The notes below the pieces were generated by a model. It had not been told where the DNA came from. It searched no databases and saw nothing but the letters and a program-made list of their open reading frames with translations. Of a stretch of DNA of 8,504 bases, positions 6,886 to 8,504 are shown one piece after another (positions within the stretch are counted from its first letter, which is position 1; each line of letters begins with the position of its first letter). The DNA comes from an uncultured Treponema sp. (GTDB lineage: Bacteria > Spirochaetota > Spirochaetia > Treponematales > Treponemataceae), in contig CALDWC010000140.1 of NCBI GenBank assembly GCA_937923945.1, positions 1 to 8,504 of the forward strand, given 5' to 3'. A program made the position numbers and the translations under genes.

Positions 6886-6936
6886 TAAAGGTGGGCACTG
6901 ATTAATTCTCGATTGAATTAATCAGTGCCTCCTTTA
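6886..6936. repeat. Near-perfect palindromic element, copy C
   Basis: Arms of 15 bp (6894-6908 and 6915-6929, GGCACTGATTAATTC and its complement) flank a 6-nt loop. Beyond short bulges the outer ends TAAAGG (6886-6891) and CCTTTA (6931-6936) also pair. The ends could be read as TA target duplications around AAGG...CCTT. Both halves match copy A: the left as 6894-6908 and the complement of the right side over 26 bp. The transporter's TAA stop is the outermost part of the right arm. In the transporter mRNA it would form a stable 3' hairpin, but no U-tract follows, so a rho-independent terminator is not claimed; mRNA 3' protection or weak termination is possible. Confidence 0.85.
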
Positions 6937-8277
6937 GCCGATTCCGCCGAAGATAGCTCCTGCGATTAAAGCGACAAGAGCAGCTGCCGCGTAGACATAC
7001 TTTGCAAGCGGATAAAATATTTTTCCTATTGGTTTTTTTGCACCGGCATTAACCGCTTCAAGAACATATTCTTTTTTTGCAATCCACAAAAACATAACCG
7101 CAGCCAATAATGCTCCAAGCGGACATACATAAATCGATACAAAATCCATCCAACCGCTGACGATTGCTTGAATAAATATTGCTGCCACGCAGCCGATGAT
7201 ATGAATAACGCCCGTCGCCGCTATCCGCTTTATACCGAACTTGTCTTGCAGGTACGCTATCGGCGTTTCATACAGATTGATAATTGAACTCACTCCTGCA
7301 AATAATACGCAAACATAGAAAATCAGCCCTATGATTTTGCCGGCGGCCATTCCGTTCAAGATATTGACCAAATAAATGAACATTAAACCCGGACCGCCTT
7401 GATCAAGTGGCGCATTCGCGGATGCCATTGCCGGAATAATGACAAAAGCCGCTAATAATGCTACGATTGTATCAAACATGGCAACAGTCCATGCCGCTGA
7501 AGGTAAATCCTCTTCCTTTGAAAGATATGAGCCGTAAATGACTGTTCCGCTTCCTGCTACCGACAGTGAAAAGAATGCTTGCCCGAAAGCAAATAGCCAA
7601 ACCTTCGGATTTGCAAGACCGAAAATATCTAAGGTAAATATATATTTATATCCGTTGTGTGAACCGGAAAGTGTCAAAACATAAATTCCCAAGGCAAGGA
7701 GTAGGAAAAACAAAATAGGCATCATTATCTTATTTGCCTTTTCTATACCGCCTGAAATTCCCATCGACATAATAATGAAACTGACCAATATGGTTACCAG
7801 TATCCAAAGATTTGCTCCGCCGGCACGCGCGGTAACATCGAATGTTCCGCTTATGACTTCCATATTTTGTCTCATTGCATAAAGGGCGCCGCTCAAAGCT
7901 AAATAAGTGTATTTAAATATCCATGCCAGCACACAGGTGTATCCGATAGCGAGTGCAAGTGAACCTAAAACGGGGATAATGCCGATAACTTCACCTATAG
8001 TTTTATTTCCAAATCTGAGCTGCGTGCATTTACCGAAAGCTCCGACGGGTCCTGTTCCGGCCGAACGCCCCAAAGCCATTTCCGCAACCACGCCCGTCGA
8101 AGCGATAAGAATAACAAAAAGAAAATAGGGAATTAAAAAAGTCAAACCTCCGTAAACGGAAACCATAATAGGAAATCGCCAAATATTTCCCATGCCGACT
8201 GCGGAACCGATACAAGCAAGTATAAAGCCCCACTTGCTACTAAAACCGTCACGGTTTTGTTGGGGATTTTCGATCAT
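6934..8277 (-). CDS. NSS-family sodium-dependent amino-acid-type symporter
   Basis: Members of the neurotransmitter:sodium symporter family (LeuT fold) import amino acids or related amines with sodium across the inner membrane. This 447-aa protein has about 11 hydrophobic segments, as in short bacterial members such as MhsT. The family signature is in helix 1: GSAVGMGNIWRFP (24-36), including the sodium- and substrate-contacting A26, G30 and N31, and gate arginine R34. Unwound helix 6 reads FGQAFFSLSVAGSG (231-244). Helix 8 has FAGVSSIINLYE (326-337), where the paired serines correspond to a sodium site. D269 in helix 7 (FDTIVALLA) lies near where bacterial members carry an acidic residue in place of chloride; this is alignment by eye. 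The substrate cannot be read from sequence. The start is set by AAAGGAG (8284-8290), six nucleotides before the ATG. The stop codon lies in palindrome copy C. It appears monocistronic, with a regulated-looking promoter. Confidence 0.95.
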   Translation of the reverse strand: MIENPQQNRDGFSSKWGFILACIGSAVGMGNIWRFPIMVSVYGGLTFLIPYFLFVILIASTGVVAEMALGRSAGTGPVGAFGKCTQLRFGNKTIGEVIGIIPVLGSLALAIGYTCVLAWIFKYTYLALSGALYAMRQNMEVISGTFDVTARAGGANLWILVTILVSFIIMSMGISGGIEKANKIMMPILFFLLLALGIYVLTLSGSHNGYKYIFTLDIFGLANPKVWLFAFGQAFFSLSVAGSGTVIYGSYLSKEEDLPSAAWTVAMFDTIVALLAAFVIIPAMASANAPLDQGGPGLMFIYLVNILNGMAAGKIIGLIFYVCVLFAGVSSIINLYETPIAYLQDKFGIKRIAATGVIHIIGCVAAIFIQAIVSGWMDFVSIYVCPLGALLAAVMFLWIAKKEYVLEAVNAGAKKPIGKIFYPLAKYVYAAAALVALIAGAIFGGIG

Positions 8278-8283
8278 AAAGCA

Positions 8284-8290
8284 CTCCTTT
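8284..8290 (-). promoter_or_regulatory. Shine-Dalgarno site of the transporter gene
   Basis: AAAGGAG on the minus strand, six nucleotides ahead of the ATG at 8277. It fixes the start, contrasting with the leaderless-looking starts of rimO and the 375-aa gene. Confidence 0.82.
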
Positions 8291-8348
8291 AAAATTCGAG
8301 AAATGACACACTAATTAAGCTATCTTTTTCATACTCGTTTGCGTTTAA

Positions 8349-8354
8349 ATTATA
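8349..8354 (-). promoter_or_regulatory. -10 box of the transporter promoter
   Basis: A perfect TATAAT on the minus strand would start transcription near 8342, giving a leader of about 65 nt. The sequence 17 bp upstream (TAGCAT, 8372-8377) is a poor -35 box and instead forms one arm of a palindrome, as expected for a promoter depending on, or blocked by, a regulator. Confidence 0.5.
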
Positions 8355-8371
8355 CATAAAATAATTTATTG

Positions 8372-8387
8372 ATGCTATATTTAGCAT
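8372..8387. promoter_or_regulatory. Palindromic candidate operator overlapping the transporter -35 region
   Basis: ATGCTA and TAGCAT form perfect 6-bp arms around TATT. The downstream arm falls exactly where a -35 hexamer would lie for the -10 box at 8349-8354 with 17-bp spacing. Position and symmetry suggest a dimeric regulator site, but the regulator is not identifiable and only one copy is seen. Confidence 0.42.
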
Positions 8388-8436
8388 TCGTAAGTTTTAT
8401 TTTTTTAATATAAATTTTTAAAATTATTATCCATAC

Positions 8437-8504
8437 AAGGTAGGGCGGTACTGATTAATTCAATCGAGAATTGAGGGCATCTCTAAAAACTGATGTTTTT
8501 AGAG
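8437..8504. repeat. Composite palindromic intergenic repeat, copy D (runs off window end)
   Basis: The copy begins AAGGTAGGGCGGTACTGATT and is identical to copy A over 38 bp (8450-8487 against 4122-4159). Unlike copy A it continues into a perfect hairpin: CTCTAAAAAC (8481-8490), TGAT, GTTTTTAGAG (8495-8504), which ends at the last base of the window. The pattern predicts that the sequence beyond continues as the mirror image (ATGCCC...). It lies about 160 bp upstream of the transporter start and does not overlap the promoter. Confidence 0.82.

Noticed and set aside
6920..6935. AGGAGG just after the transporter stop as a ribosome site for another gene
   Set aside because: No start codon or open frame follows at usable distance; it is part of the repeat arm.
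6886..6936. Rho-independent terminator after the transporter
   Set aside because: The hairpin is strong but AT-rich and is not followed by a U-tract on the minus strand; it is better explained as a repeat copy.
1123..8128. Plus-strand open frames of 60-117 codons inside bamA, the M23 gene, rimO and the transporter
   Set aside because: All lie antisense to well-supported genes, show no family features and no convincing start signals.
8310..8333. Five-codon peptide (MKKIA) in the transporter leader
   Set aside because: No ribosome site of note and too short to distinguish from chance.
4112..8504. CRISPR array
   Set aside because: The repeats are dispersed, palindromic and mosaic, with no regular spacers and no cas genes.

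Overview
The window looks like chromosomal DNA of a host-associated spirochaete, most likely a Treponema. The main reasons are a BamA of the Treponema Tp92 type followed by an OmpH/Skp chaperone gene (the order known from T. pallidum and T. denticola), a moderate AT-leaning base composition, and the general style of the genes. This is inference from protein and gene-order recognition; no database was searched.

All six genes lie on the minus strand and read from right to left. From the right end: an 11-TM NSS-family sodium:solute symporter (8277-6934), the ribosomal protein uS12 methylthiotransferase RimO (6673-5234), a secreted M23 metallopeptidase with an N-terminal beta-sandwich-like domain (5113-4187), an unrecognised 375-aa protein with four membrane helices and a degenerate alpha/beta-hydrolase-like region (4047-2920), the outer-membrane assembly factor BamA (2795-339), and the start of an OmpH/Skp chaperone gene cut by the window edge (284-1). 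BamA and OmpH form an envelope-biogenesis pair. The M23 enzyme is also an envelope protein. RimO and the transporter look like ordinary housekeeping genes. No plus-strand gene is supported, and no gap between genes exceeds 300 bases.

The less ordinary content is in the gaps. A family of short palindromic, MITE/REP-like repeats is present at 4112-4197, 6886-6936 and 8437-8504 (cut by the window end), with a related hairpin module at 6779-6823 and a possible relic at 2907-2923. Copies share stretches of 20 to 38 identical bases, occur in both orientations, and sit directly against gene 3' ends: the stop codons of the transporter and the M23 peptidase lie inside repeat sequence. The 260-base gap between the transporter and rimO is almost wholly built of inverted repeats.

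A second pattern is promoter placement. rimO and the 375-aa gene both lack a Shine-Dalgarno sequence, and both have a sigma70-like promoter whose -10 box ends exactly 8 nt before the ATG. This implies leaderless or nearly leaderless mRNAs. bamA, ompH and the transporter instead have strong Shine-Dalgarno sites. The transporter promoter has a perfect -10 box and a 16-bp palindrome exactly where a -35 box should be, suggesting regulated expression. I saw no phage, CRISPR, toxin-antitoxin or defence system here.
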